A DNA stretch of 64,000 nt, from the NCBI GenBank assembly GCA_022842785.1, contig JALHOW010000001.1:868001-932000 (forward strand). Reading direction: 5' to 3'. The notes beneath the pieces are model-generated. The model worked only from the letters and a program-made list of their open reading frames with translations, had not been told where the DNA came from and did not search any database. The DNA comes from Hyphomicrobiaceae bacterium (lineage in GTDB: Bacteria; Pseudomonadota; Alphaproteobacteria; Rhizobiales; Hyphomicrobiaceae). Of this stretch, positions 1 to 7,529 are shown piece after piece. The position numbers and the translations under genes are program-made. Every line of letters begins with the position of its first letter. The first letter of the stretch is position 1.

Positions 1-1270
1 GCGAGAAGCAGATCTCGGCGTCGCGCTCAGCAACCAGCGCCTCGCAGATGAGATCGTCGAGAGAACCCGAGAAATTGCCGCGGCGATAGAGCAGCGTGTC
101 CGTACGCGCAAGCTCCGTCGAGAGCATGGCTTCGTGGGGCGCGCGAATGTCGTCGATCAGGCGCGCCATGTCGGGATCGGGCGTGATGACGTCGGCGAGC
201 ACCGGCATGAGCGAATAACTGAAGTCCGCGATGCGTCCGCCCCTCACGTCGAGATCGAGGCGCGAGAGAAACTTGCCGTTCGATCCCGTGGCGATCAGCA
301 GCGTGCTGCCGACGCGCTCGGGGCGCGGAATGGCATCGTGTGTGTGGGCGGTCAGAATGACGTCGATCCCCTCGACGCGTCCCGCGAGCTTGCGATCGAC
401 GTCGAAGCCGTTGTGCGAGTTGAGTACCACGACCTCGGCACCCGCAGCGCGCACCGCGGCAACATTGCGCCGGACTTCCTCCTCGCGAATGCCGAATGAC
501 CATGCCGGCATCATCCAGCGCGGATTGGCGATCGGCGTATAGGGAAATGCCTGGCCGATGACGCCGATGCGCACACCACCCTTCTCGTAGATGCGCCAGG
601 CCTTGAAGACCGGCTCATCGAAATCATTGTCCATGATGTTGCCGGCGAGGAAGTCGAGCTTCGCCGAGCCACGTCCGTTCTTATCGCCGAACAGCGCGCT
701 GACATGCTTGTGGCCGAGCGTGAACTCCCAATGCGCCGTCATCGCGTCGACGCCCAGCGCCTCGACAATGCGCAGCATATCGGCGCCCTTGGTGTGCAGC
801 GCCGTGAACGAGCCCTGCAACGTATCGCCGCCATCGAGGAGCAGCGTGCGCTCGGAACCGCGTTCGGCGCGCACCGCTTTTACGAGCGCCGCCAGACGGT
901 CCATGCCGCCAACGCGTCCATATTCCTTGGCGAGCGTCGCATAGTCCGTGGACGAGAGCATGTACGCATCGGTCGAGCCGGACGCGATGCCGTAATGGGC
1001 GAGGAACTCGCGGTCGGTCAGATGCGGCGGCAATCCGCGCACATCACCGACGCCGAGGTTGACCGAGGGCTCGCGAAAATAGACTGGACGGATCTGCGCG
1101 TGGCAGTCCGAGAAGTGCAGGATCGTCACCTGACCCTTGGCGTCGAAGCGGAGAATATCCTCCTGCCTCAAGCCGCGACGCAGTGTCTGGCCGAACGCGG
1201 GCGCGCCAGCTCCCGCGGTGAGTGTCGCCGTCGCCAGCGCGATCTGCAGGAACTCCCGGCGGGAGTGCAT
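1..1270 (-). CDS. soxB: SoxB, thiosulfohydrolase of the Sox system (3' end outside the window)
   Basis: SoxB is the di-manganese periplasmic hydrolase that removes the sulfonate group as sulfate from the SoxYZ-bound thiosulfate adduct. About 423 codons are visible and the C-terminus is cut by the window edge. The N-terminus carries a twin-arginine signal (SRREFL at residues 3-8, then a hydrophobic stretch), as expected for a Tat-exported cofactor enzyme. Metallophosphoesterase motifs follow: HFSDCHAQIRP (D56, H58), GGDTLQGS, AHWEFTLGH, LNSHNG and LTAHTHD. The start at 1270 has a GAGGTGAGG Shine-Dalgarno; an in-frame GTG five codons upstream is possible but less attractive. The gene lies 72 nt after soxX and closes the visible Sox operon. 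Assignment is secure. Confidence 0.96.
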   Translation of the reverse strand, partial: MHSRREFLQIALATATLTAGAGAPAFGQTLRRGLRQEDILRFDAKGQVTILHFSDCHAQIRPVYFREPSVNLGVGDVRGLPPHLTDREFLAHYGIASGSTDAYMLSSTDYATLAKEYGRVGGMDRLAALVKAVRAERGSERTLLLDGGDTLQGSFTALHTKGADMLRIVEALGVDAMTAHWEFTLGHKHVSALFGDKNGRGSAKLDFLAGNIMDNDFDEPVFKAWRIYEKGGVRIGVIGQAFPYTPIANPRWMMPAWSFGIREEEVRRNVAAVRAAGAEVVVLNSHNGFDVDRKLAGRVEGIDVILTAHTHDAIPRPERVGSTLLIATGSNGKFLSRLDLDVRGGRIADFSYSLMPVLADVITPDPDMARLIDDIRAPHEAMLSTELARTDTLLYRRGNFSGSLDDLICEALVAERDAEICFS

Positions 1271-1303
1271 GAACGGGCACCTCACCTCTGCGGCGGACGG
1301 ACT

Positions 1304-1334
1304 AAGGGCGGCCTGCGCGCGCACAGCCGCCCTT
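1304..1334 (-). other. GC-rich stem-loop between soxX and soxB
   Basis: A perfect 9-bp inverted repeat (AAGGGCGGC at 1304-1312 and GCCGCCCTT at 1326-1334, 13-nt loop) sits just after the soxX stop and before soxB. There is no T-run on either side, so it looks more like an mRNA-stabilising or partly terminating hairpin that could lower soxB expression relative to soxAX than a full Rho-independent terminator. The structure is seen directly; the role is inferred. Confidence 0.45.
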
Positions 1335-1342
1335 CGCAGTAC

Positions 1343-1957
1343 CTACTTGTTGACCGGGCTATCCGGACTCATCACAAGCGCAACGAGATCCTTGATCTGG
1401 TCGATGGTGAGCACCGTATTCGAGCCGAAACGCGGCATGAGCGAGCACGGGAAGGAAGCATGGGCATTGTAGATCTTATCATACACCGCCTTCACATCCG
1501 CCTCGGCGTATTTCCTGATCTTGCCATACTCGCGGAGGCTCGGTCCGACCGTGCCATAGCTCAGTTCGGCTTGCGTCATCTGATGGCAGGCGTAGCAGTT
1601 GCCGCCGTTGGGGCGGGTAGCGGGATAGTCCGTGAAGCGTTGGCCATAGCCGCTCTGCGCCCACCCCTCGCCCTTCTTCCAGTCACCCATCAGCTTGCCG
1701 TCTTCGGGATATTTGATCGTGGCCTTCGCGGCGGCCATGATCTTATCCGCTTCGACGGTCGAGGGTGCATTGCGCTTGGCGCTGCACACTTTCAGTGTCT
1801 CGTCCTGCGTGACGCGGTTGGCCCAATCCTTCGGCGCTTGCGAGAAGGCAAACGTCATCAGCACATCCGCATGAAGCGGGTCGATCTTCGTCTCCTGAGC
1901 CGTGGCCGGGGCGACCAGGAGCGCTGCGAGAGCAGCGAGGATCACAGGTGTTTTCAT
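1343..1957 (-). CDS. soxX: SoxX, monoheme c-type cytochrome subunit of SoxAX
   Basis: SoxX is the electron-accepting partner of SoxA in the periplasmic SoxAX complex, which couples thiosulfate to the SoxYZ carrier. The 204-residue protein has a Sec signal peptide (residues 1-20, ending APATA), one CxxCH heme site (C121-H125, within GGNCYACHQ), a PSLREYG segment typical of the family, and a C-terminal LMPRFG segment whose Met is the likely distal heme ligand. It starts 14 nt after the soxA stop codon, so the two are co-transcribed and probably translationally linked. Length and motif order match SoxX. Confidence 0.93.
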   Translation of the reverse strand: MKTPVILAALAALLVAPATAQETKIDPLHADVLMTFAFSQAPKDWANRVTQDETLKVCSAKRNAPSTVEADKIMAAAKATIKYPEDGKLMGDWKKGEGWAQSGYGQRFTDYPATRPNGGNCYACHQMTQAELSYGTVGPSLREYGKIRKYAEADVKAVYDKIYNAHASFPCSLMPRFGSNTVLTIDQIKDLVALVMSPDSPVNK

Positions 1958-1971
1958 TGTGCCGCCCTCCC

Positions 1972-3024
1972 TCAGCGCTTCAGGCCGGGCGCGGCGATCT
2001 CGCCGTCGCGCGCGCGATCATAGAGATATGACGACAGCGCCACGCTGACGTCCGAGCCGAAGTCCAGACGATGCAGCCGCATCTGCCAGTAACAGTCGAG
2101 GAGGCGATGCTGCATGGTCATGACATGCGTGCTGGAGACGCGGTACGCGGGCCATTCGCCGATGACGGCCTTGGCTTCCTTGGGTTCGGAGAGATAAGGC
2201 AGCGGCTGGAGGCGGATGCGTTTTCCCGACTCCGAATGGCACGTCGCGCAGGAGAAATCGAACGGCCCCTGGCGGCGGAAGAATAGCACCTCACCGAGCG
2301 CAATCGCCTCCTTCTCCTTGGCGTGCTCGGCCTTCGGCGCAATCTTCATGCCGGACGACTTGTGCGAGATGAACGTCGCAATGGCGCCGATGTCCCTGAC
2401 CGGCGCGCCACCACCCGGATGGGGGTTCTTGCGGAATGCCGTGCTGTCGAACGCCTGGAAATTCTCCATGCACCACAGGACGCGCGTCTCCGTATCCATA
2501 ACGCGATCGGCGTCCTCGAAGTAGCGCGGCATCTCGGCGAACGCGCCATCGACGATGCCAATGCCCTTGCCGAGGTCGCACGTCTCGGCAAGCGAAACAT
2601 TCTTCGGCCCCTTCTTGGCCGCCCATAGCGCCTCACCGCGATCGGAATCGAGCAGCGCCGGATTGCTCCAGGGATCTTCCTTCATCATGCGCCGGTACTG
2701 CTCGAGCCCACGCTCGGTGGCGGCGTCCTGATCAGCCTGCGACGCTGCAGCGGTTTTCGGCGCGGCGGGCGGTGCAGCTGCGGCAGGTGGCGGAGGTGGT
2801 GCGGCAGCGGGCGGTGCTGGAGTTGGCGCCGCTGGCTTGGCGGCCGCCGCCTTCTCCGCCTCATCCATGCGGCGCATGTGGTCCTCGTAGGCCTTGCGCG
2901 CCTGCTCGAGCTGGGCGGGCGTCTGGGCCTCCACCCATGGCACGACGGCCGTGGCCATCAACCCAAGGCCAAGCCCGACCACGGCTAACGCCGCGCCAGG
3001 GGTTCGCAGTCGCCACCCTCGCAT
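1972..3024 (-). CDS. soxA: SoxA, catalytic cytochrome subunit of SoxAX
   Basis: SoxA catalyses the oxidative attachment of thiosulfate to the SoxYZ swinging-arm cysteine. The 350-residue protein has an N-terminal signal sequence, an unusual Ala/Pro-rich linker (about residues 63-93), then the SoxA core. One heme-binding CATCH is present (C259, C262, H263), and C311 in RLLDCYWQMR is the expected active-site cysteine ligand. The first heme site seen in diheme SoxA is absent; C149 and C185 remain, as in the monoheme type where they form a disulfide. Start at 3024 has a strong GGAGGCAGGAG Shine-Dalgarno. It is the first visible gene of the soxA-soxX-soxB run; soxYZ are not in the window. Confidence 0.93.
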   Translation of the reverse strand: MRGWRLRTPGAALAVVGLGLGLMATAVVPWVEAQTPAQLEQARKAYEDHMRRMDEAEKAAAAKPAAPTPAPPAAAPPPPPAAAAPPAAPKTAAASQADQDAATERGLEQYRRMMKEDPWSNPALLDSDRGEALWAAKKGPKNVSLAETCDLGKGIGIVDGAFAEMPRYFEDADRVMDTETRVLWCMENFQAFDSTAFRKNPHPGGGAPVRDIGAIATFISHKSSGMKIAPKAEHAKEKEAIALGEVLFFRRQGPFDFSCATCHSESGKRIRLQPLPYLSEPKEAKAVIGEWPAYRVSSTHVMTMQHRLLDCYWQMRLHRLDFGSDVSVALSSYLYDRARDGEIAAPGLKR

Positions 3025-3098
3025 CTCCTGCCTCCCTTGCCTTTCCTCAAGCCATCAGCACGTCTTTGCCCGGCTATCATGGATGCCGGGATGAGCTG

Positions 3099-3120
3099 AT
3101 ATTCAAATATTACGGTATTT
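3099..3120. promoter_or_regulatory. AT-rich inverted repeats upstream of soxA, possible sulfur-responsive operator
   Basis: In otherwise GC-rich DNA, 75-97 bp before soxA, there are two overlapping AT-rich dyads: ATATT-CA-AATAT (3099-3110) and AAATA-TTACGG-TATTT (3105-3120). ArsR-type repressors (SoxR/BigR/SqrR) commonly control sox and sulfide genes through such sites. The dyads are seen; binding by a particular regulator is inference. Confidence 0.3.
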
Positions 3121-3169
3121 GCTGAAGCAGCACGGTGCAACAGATTAGATTGATTTCAGTTCCAGCCGG

Positions 3170-3358
3170 TCAGCTGTCCGGGGTGCGCGGACCGCGCCTG
3201 CGCTCGAATGTCCGTGCGCCCCAAACGATTAGGGCGACGAGGGCGCCGAGCGCGCCAGTGACCAGCAATATCGGCACCAGTATCGGCACGAAGGCCCACA
3301 CCATGGCGATGCCCAGCAGAACCGCCGTACCGATCAGCCAGATCTGGAGAAAGCTCAT
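3170..3358 (-). CDS. Small two-helix membrane protein, unknown function
   Basis: This 62-residue protein is almost entirely hydrophobic: two predicted membrane helices (about residues 5-24 and 26-48), separated by almost nothing, then a basic tail rich in Arg (FERRRGPR). It starts inside the end of the MreB-like gene with a 4-nt ATGA overlap (3355-3358), which implies translational coupling and a shared job. I do not recognise a family. A plausible reading is a membrane anchor or partner for the actin-like protein, but nothing in the sequence proves this. Ordinary codon use and GC suggest a native gene. Confidence 0.65.
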   Translation of the reverse strand: MSFLQIWLIGTAVLLGIAMVWAFVPILVPILLVTGALGALVALIVWGARTFERRRGPRTPDS

Positions 3359-4392
3359 GCGTGCACGAGAAGCTGCTCACGCTCGCCGAGCGTAGCGAGG
3401 ATGACGGCGGTGCCTCCGACGACGCACAGCATGGGATTGGGCGCTACGCGGAACGGAATGCCGAGAATGCGCGTGAGCTCCGTATCGAGCCCATGAAGCA
3501 GCGCGCCGCCGCCAGTCATCACCACACCGCGCTTGCCGATGTCACCGCGCAGCTCTTCCGAAAGATCCTCGAGTGCGCGCCGCACGAGTTCCGCCATGTT
3601 CGCGATCGGGCCCTCGAGCGCGGCGCCGACATCATGCGGCCTCAGCACGACCGACTTCATGCGGCGACGTACGACATCGCGCCCGCGAATGTGCGCTTCG
3701 GCGACCCGGCCATTGGCCCGCGCCCCGGCACCTCCCGCTTCGATCTTGATGCGTTCGGCACTGGTGAGACCGATGGCGAGTTGATGGGCGCGCCGCACGT
3801 ACCGTCGTATGGCCTCATCGAAGGCGTTGCCGGCAACTTTCAGCGATGCCGTGTGGACGATCTCACCTTTGGACAGCACCGCGATGTCGCTGGTGCCTCC
3901 GCCGATATCGAGGATCATCGTCGCATCTTCCCTGTCGATCTCGATGCCGGCGCCGATTGCGGCGGCCACCGGTTCCTCGACGAGATAGACGCGCCGGGCG
4001 CCTGCAGCGCGGGCGGTCTCGAAGACGGCGCGGCGCTCGACGGGTGTCGCGCCGGCCGGCACACAGATGAGAATGCGCGGGCGACGGAAGCCGAACTTCG
4101 ACTTGGCCCGTGCGATGAACGTGCGCAGCATTTCCTCGGTCGCGACGAAATCCGCGATCACGCCGTCGCGTAGCGGATGGACGAGTTCGATGGGCTCGGG
4201 ACTGCGCTCCTTGAGGACCAGCGCTGCCTCGCCGACGGCGATCACATGCCGGGGAATATCCTTGGCGCGAACGGCAACGACCGACGGCTCATCGATGATG
4301 ATGCCACGACCGGCCACATGGACCAGCGTGTTGGCGGTCCCGAGATCGATCGCAATATCGTCGGAGAAAACGCCGCCAACCTTCTTCCGCAT
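3355..4392 (-). CDS. MreB-family bacterial actin, stand-alone paralogue
   Basis: MreB-type actins form ATP-dependent filaments under the inner membrane and guide wall synthesis. All nucleotide-fold motifs are visible: phosphate-1 IDLGTANT near the N-terminus, VPAGATPVERRAV, EEPVAAAIGAG, phosphate-2 LDIGGGTSDIAV, and the adenosine motif MTGGGALLHGL. The protein is about 345 residues, normal for MreB. Unlike the canonical gene it is not followed by mreC, mreD, pbp2 or rodA; instead it overlaps a small membrane protein. It is therefore probably a divergent second copy rather than the main shape determinant. An in-frame TTG at 4398 has better Shine-Dalgarno spacing (GAGGG) than the ATG at 4392, so the start is uncertain by two codons. 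Confidence 0.85.
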   Translation of the reverse strand: MRKKVGGVFSDDIAIDLGTANTLVHVAGRGIIIDEPSVVAVRAKDIPRHVIAVGEAALVLKERSPEPIELVHPLRDGVIADFVATEEMLRTFIARAKSKFGFRRPRILICVPAGATPVERRAVFETARAAGARRVYLVEEPVAAAIGAGIEIDREDATMILDIGGGTSDIAVLSKGEIVHTASLKVAGNAFDEAIRRYVRRAHQLAIGLTSAERIKIEAGGAGARANGRVAEAHIRGRDVVRRRMKSVVLRPHDVGAALEGPIANMAELVRRALEDLSEELRGDIGKRGVVMTGGGALLHGLDTELTRILGIPFRVAPNPMLCVVGGTAVILATLGEREQLLVHA

Positions 4393-4550
4393 GGCCAAGC
4401 CAGACTGCCCTCAACACCCCACGCGCAGCTCCGCCGCTCGCGCGCTCGACGTTGAAGACGATAAACGAGCTGGTGCAGAAAACCAACACACGATGGCAAA
4501 AATACAGAAGTTGCAGGAGCTTCGCTCGCAACCGGCCAAACGCGGCTGAA

Positions 4551-4584
4551 CCTCTCCTCTCCCGGCGTACCGGGAGAGGAGAGG
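4551..4584. terminator. Hairpin terminator after leuA
   Basis: A perfect 15-bp inverted repeat (4551-4565 with 4570-4584) around a 4-nt loop lies 6 nt past the leuA stop and upstream of the MreB-like gene. The stem is a CT-rich/AG-rich repeat (CCTCTCCTCTCCCGG). There is no long T-run, so efficiency is unknown, but the stem is very stable and should separate the two minus-strand transcription units. Confidence 0.65.
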
Positions 4585-4589
4585 TCTTG

Positions 4590-6182
4590 TCAGCTCACCA
4601 TCATCTGCGCCGCGGGACCGCGCTGACGCTTCATCATGAGCTTGTTGAGCGCCGCGACATACGCGCGGGCCGACGCGACCATCGTATCCGTATCGGATCC
4701 GCGGCCCGTCACCTGACGGCCGTCCTCCTCGAGGCGGACCATCACTTCGGCCTGGGCGTCCGTGCCTTCCGTGACCGCCATGACCTGGTAAAGCGGCAGG
4801 CGCGCCTCGTGCGGCACGATCGACTTGATCGCCTTGAAGATGGCGTCCACCGGGCCATCGCCCGTCGCCTCGCGCGTGATGTTCTTGCCGTCGACCTCGA
4901 GCGTGATCTCGGCCATCTGCGGTCCGCCCGTTCCGGCGACGACCTTCAGCGCCATGACCTTGATGCGATTGGTCTGGGTCGCGACCTCCTGGTCGACCAG
5001 CGCCTCGATGTCCTCGTCGAACACGAGCTTCTTCTTGTCGGCGAGATCCTTGAAGCGGCGGAACGCATCCTGGAAGGCGTTGTCGCCGAGCTCATAGCCG
5101 AGCTGCTTCAGCTTGTCCTTGAACGCCGCGCGGCCCGACAACTTGCCGAGGCTCAACGTCGACTTCGAGAGGCCGACGCTTTCCGGCGTCATGATCTCGT
5201 AGGTCTCGGTGTTCTTGAGCATGCCATCCTGGTGGATGCCGCTCTCGTGCGCGAACGCATTACGGCCGACGATCGCCTTGTTGTACTGCACGGGGAAAGC
5301 AGAGACCGCCGCGACGAGCTTCGAGGCTCGCGTGAAGTAGGTCGCGTCGACTTCCGTCCAGTACGGCAGGATGTCGTTGCGCACTTTCAGCGCCATCACG
5401 ATTTCTTCGAGCGCCGCATTGCCTGCGCGCTCGCCGAGGCCGTTGATCGTGCATTCGATCTGCCGTGCACCCGCCCGCACGCCGGCGAGCGAATTGGCGA
5501 CCGCCATGCCGAGGTCGTTGTGGCAGTGCGTCGACCACACGACCTTGTCGCCGCCGGGCACGGTCTCGCGGAGCATCTTGATGAGGGCGTAGTACTCCTC
5601 CGGCACGGAGTAGCCGACAGTGTCGGGGATATTGAGCGTCGTCGCGCCCTGCTTGATGGCGATCTCGCAGCAGCGGAGCAACACCTCGCGCTCGGTCCGC
5701 GTCGCGTCCTCGGCACTCCACTCGACATTGTCGGTGTAGTTGCGGGCGCGCGACACGCTGGCGCCGACAGCGGCGATCACCTGGTCCGCATCCATGTTGA
5801 GCTTCCACTTGCGATGCACGGGGCTCGTGGAGATGAACGTGTGGATGCGGGGGCGCTTGGCGTACTTCACGGCCTCGCCGGCGCGGTCGATATCGGCGAA
5901 GCTCGAACGCGAGAGGCCGCAGACGACCGAGTTCTTGACGATCTTCGCGATCTCGCAGACGGCCTCGAAGTCGCCGTTCGAGGAGATCGGAAAGCCCGCC
6001 TCGATGATGTCGACGCCCATTTCATCGAGCACCTCAGCCACCTTCAACTTGTCCTCGAGCGTCATGGCGGCGCCCGGCGACTGTTCACCGTCGCGGAGCG
6101 TGGTATCGAAAATGAGGACGCGATCGGCCTCGTTACGGGCGGGTGTTTCGGAGGACGGTTTAGCGGCGTCGTTCATGGCCAA
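4590..6182 (-). CDS. leuA: 2-isopropylmalate synthase
   Basis: LeuA condenses acetyl-CoA with 2-oxoisovalerate, the committed step of leucine synthesis. The 530-residue protein begins the HMGL/TIM-barrel domain with LIFDTTLRDGEQSPG, and contains the metal-site segment STHCHNDLGMAVANSLAG and the NGLGERAGNAALEE signature. The C-terminal LeuA dimer/regulatory domain (about residues 390-510) is intact, so the enzyme should be feedback-inhibited by leucine. It is a single-gene unit, bounded downstream by a strong hairpin and upstream by a probable leucine-leader region (6249-6400). Confidence 0.97.
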   Translation of the reverse strand: MAMNDAAKPSSETPARNEADRVLIFDTTLRDGEQSPGAAMTLEDKLKVAEVLDEMGVDIIEAGFPISSNGDFEAVCEIAKIVKNSVVCGLSRSSFADIDRAGEAVKYAKRPRIHTFISTSPVHRKWKLNMDADQVIAAVGASVSRARNYTDNVEWSAEDATRTEREVLLRCCEIAIKQGATTLNIPDTVGYSVPEEYYALIKMLRETVPGGDKVVWSTHCHNDLGMAVANSLAGVRAGARQIECTINGLGERAGNAALEEIVMALKVRNDILPYWTEVDATYFTRASKLVAAVSAFPVQYNKAIVGRNAFAHESGIHQDGMLKNTETYEIMTPESVGLSKSTLSLGKLSGRAAFKDKLKQLGYELGDNAFQDAFRRFKDLADKKKLVFDEDIEALVDQEVATQTNRIKVMALKVVAGTGGPQMAEITLEVDGKNITREATGDGPVDAIFKAIKSIVPHEARLPLYQVMAVTEGTDAQAEVMVRLEEDGRQVTGRGSDTDTMVASARAYVAALNKLMMKRQRGPAAQMMVS

Positions 6183-6248
6183 TGGTCCTTGATGTCAGGC
6201 CGGCGCCTCCAGGGCGCGGCAAATCTGCTCTAGTGTGGCTGATTCGGT

Positions 6249-6296
6249 CCCCTGAGCGCCGTCCCGGATTGAACCGAGACCTCTAAGGCTCAGGGG
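6249..6296 (-). promoter_or_regulatory. Large nested hairpin in the leuA 5' leader, candidate attenuator
   Basis: The leader folds into an outer 9-bp stem (6249-6257 with 6288-6296, CCCCTGAGC/GCTCAGGGG) enclosing a 7-bp inner stem (6261-6267 with 6274-6280). The outer 5' arm contains the stop codon of a short reading frame whose last codons include three consecutive leucines. A ribosome stalled at those codons would cover the 5' arm and change the fold, the classic arrangement for amino-acid attenuation. No obvious T-run follows, so control could act on translation or on Rho rather than by an intrinsic terminator. Confidence 0.45.
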
Positions 6297-6400
6297 CTGG
6301 TAAGGAGCAGGATGGACCGAAGCAGGGGCGCAGCGGGCTTCGGGGCGCCATCCCGCGTGGGGATCGCCTCCTCAATCCAGCCCTGGCCAATACCTGCCAT
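6290..6400 (-). CDS. Putative leuA leader peptide, ends in a leucine run
   Basis: A short frame on the minus strand ends 107 nt before leuA with the residues PLLRSILLLTSP and a TGA. Five of its last twelve residues are Leu, three of them consecutive (CTG CTC CTT), placed directly at the base of the large hairpin. The ATG at 6400 would give 36 residues; the frame stays open further upstream, so the true start is unknown. Leucine leaders before leuA are known in alphaproteobacteria; this assignment rests on position and leucine content only. Confidence 0.4.
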   Translation of the reverse strand: MAGIGQGWIEEAIPTRDGAPKPAAPLLRSILLLTSP

Positions 6401-6803
6401 CGTCGCGAATCTCTCGCCGGTCATACAGCAGTGATTCGGCTCCAAAACGGTTCGGCCGCGCTGCTTGGGCGCAAATAAGCCGCAACTCGGCGTGGTTTGC
6501 AAGCTGAAATACCAGCTCCCTTGCGCGATCGATCTGCCCTGGTGCAGCACCCGCGACAAGAAAGCTGGGGGTTAATGAGGTGTTTGCCACTTTCCTGTAG
6601 CGCTGGCCTGCGGATCGCCGAATGGTCATATTTCCGCTCGCAGGCTCAACTAAGAGATCTGGTGAGAGCATCGGCCTTGCAGATTGGGTTTGTCTGCGCC
6701 GTGCATCGGGTACCTCAGTGAGCAGTGATTTCGGTGCTACAGAAACGCGCGGTGCGCGAGCCGAAGAAACAGGCTGAAGAAACAGGAACGAGGACTGATA
6801 CAT
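6401..6803. other. Divergent leuA/pal intergenic region
   Basis: About 400 bp between the leucine leader and pal, noticeably less GC-rich than its surroundings. It must hold both divergent promoters. A 148-codon minus-strand frame crosses it (6372-6818), but it overlaps the pal start, has no recognisable domain and reads like chance. I see no tRNA or repeat. Confidence 0.4.
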
Positions 6804-7343
6804 ATGTCCGTGATTCAAGCGGGGTCGGTGCGCGTCGTTCGCCTCATGATGGTCTTGTCGCTCAGCCTCTTTGTGGCCGCCTGCTCTCAGAACCCCAGAC
6901 CTGAAGACGTGGGTCTCTCGCCCTACGGCAAGGGTGGACCGGCGACGCCGGGCTCACAGCGCGACTTCACGCAGAACGTCGGCGACATCGTCTACTTCAC
7001 GACGGACAGCACCGATATTTCGCCGGAGGCACAGCAGACGCTCGCGCAGCAGGCTCGCTGGCTCCAGCAGTATGCCCAGTACACGATCACCATCGAGGGT
7101 CATGCCGACGAACGCGGCACGCGCGAGTACAACATCGCGCTCGGCGCCCGACGCGCCCAGGCCGTACGCGACTTCCTCGCCCGCAACGGCGTGAACGCTG
7201 CGCGGATCCGCACGATCTCCTACGGCAAGGAGCGCCCGGTCGCCGTCTGTAACGACATTTCCTGCTGGTCGCAGAACCGTCGCGCGCAGACCGTCCTCAA
7301 TAACCGCGGCGTCGCAAGCAACAACCGCCCGCCGGGCACCTGA
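6804..7343 (+). CDS. pal: Pal, peptidoglycan-associated outer-membrane lipoprotein
   Basis: Pal anchors the outer membrane to peptidoglycan and works with TolB in constriction during division. The 179-residue protein has a lipoprotein signal with lipobox FVAAC (Cys about residue 27) and a C-terminal OmpA domain: IVYFTTDSTDIS, then ITIEGHADERGTREYNIALGARRA (diaminopimelate-binding Asp/Arg region), and CWSQNRRA near the end. The alphaproteobacterial Cys pair (VCNDISC) is present. Unusually, tolQRAB are not upstream; the neighbour is the divergent leuA. Downstream come a second OmpA-domain gene and cpoB. Confidence 0.95.
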   Translation: MSVIQAGSVRVVRLMMVLSLSLFVAACSQNPRPEDVGLSPYGKGGPATPGSQRDFTQNVGDIVYFTTDSTDISPEAQQTLAQQARWLQQYAQYTITIEGHADERGTREYNIALGARRAQAVRDFLARNGVNAARIRTISYGKERPVAVCNDISCWSQNRRAQTVLNNRGVASNNRPPGT

Positions 7344-7362
7344 TCACCGTTGCTCCACGTGT

Positions 7363-7400
7363 GTGGCCGAGATGCGTTGCATCTGGGCCGCAGCGGCCAC
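7363..7400 (+). terminator. Stem-loop after pal
   Basis: Twenty nucleotides past the pal stop, a 7-bp stem (7363-7369 with 7394-7400, GTGGCCG/CGGCCAC) encloses a 6-bp hairpin (7370-7375 with 7379-7384, AGATGC/GCATCT). There is no T-run, so this may be a partial terminator or an mRNA 3'-end stabiliser that keeps pal more abundant than the downstream genes. Confidence 0.4.
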
Positions 7401-7529
7401 AGCCTGCGGCACCAGGGTGACGACCGTATCAAATCGGCAACGTCCATCTGTTGATCGCGTGGCCACGCGAACCCTAAGGCTCGATCTACCCCAAAACGGC
7501 CCTATTGTTTCGTTCATTGCTTGGGTGAG

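Noticed and set aside
4452-6233. 593-codon plus-strand frame opposite leuA and similar long antisense frames opposite glnD, mutS, maeB and others
   Set aside because: They mirror the codon structure of clear genes on the other strand, a normal side effect of high GC, and have no domains of their own.
6372-6818. 148-codon minus-strand frame between leuA and pal
   Set aside because: Overlaps the pal start, has no domain and reads as intergenic composition; the Leu-rich leader frame on the same strand is the better candidate here.
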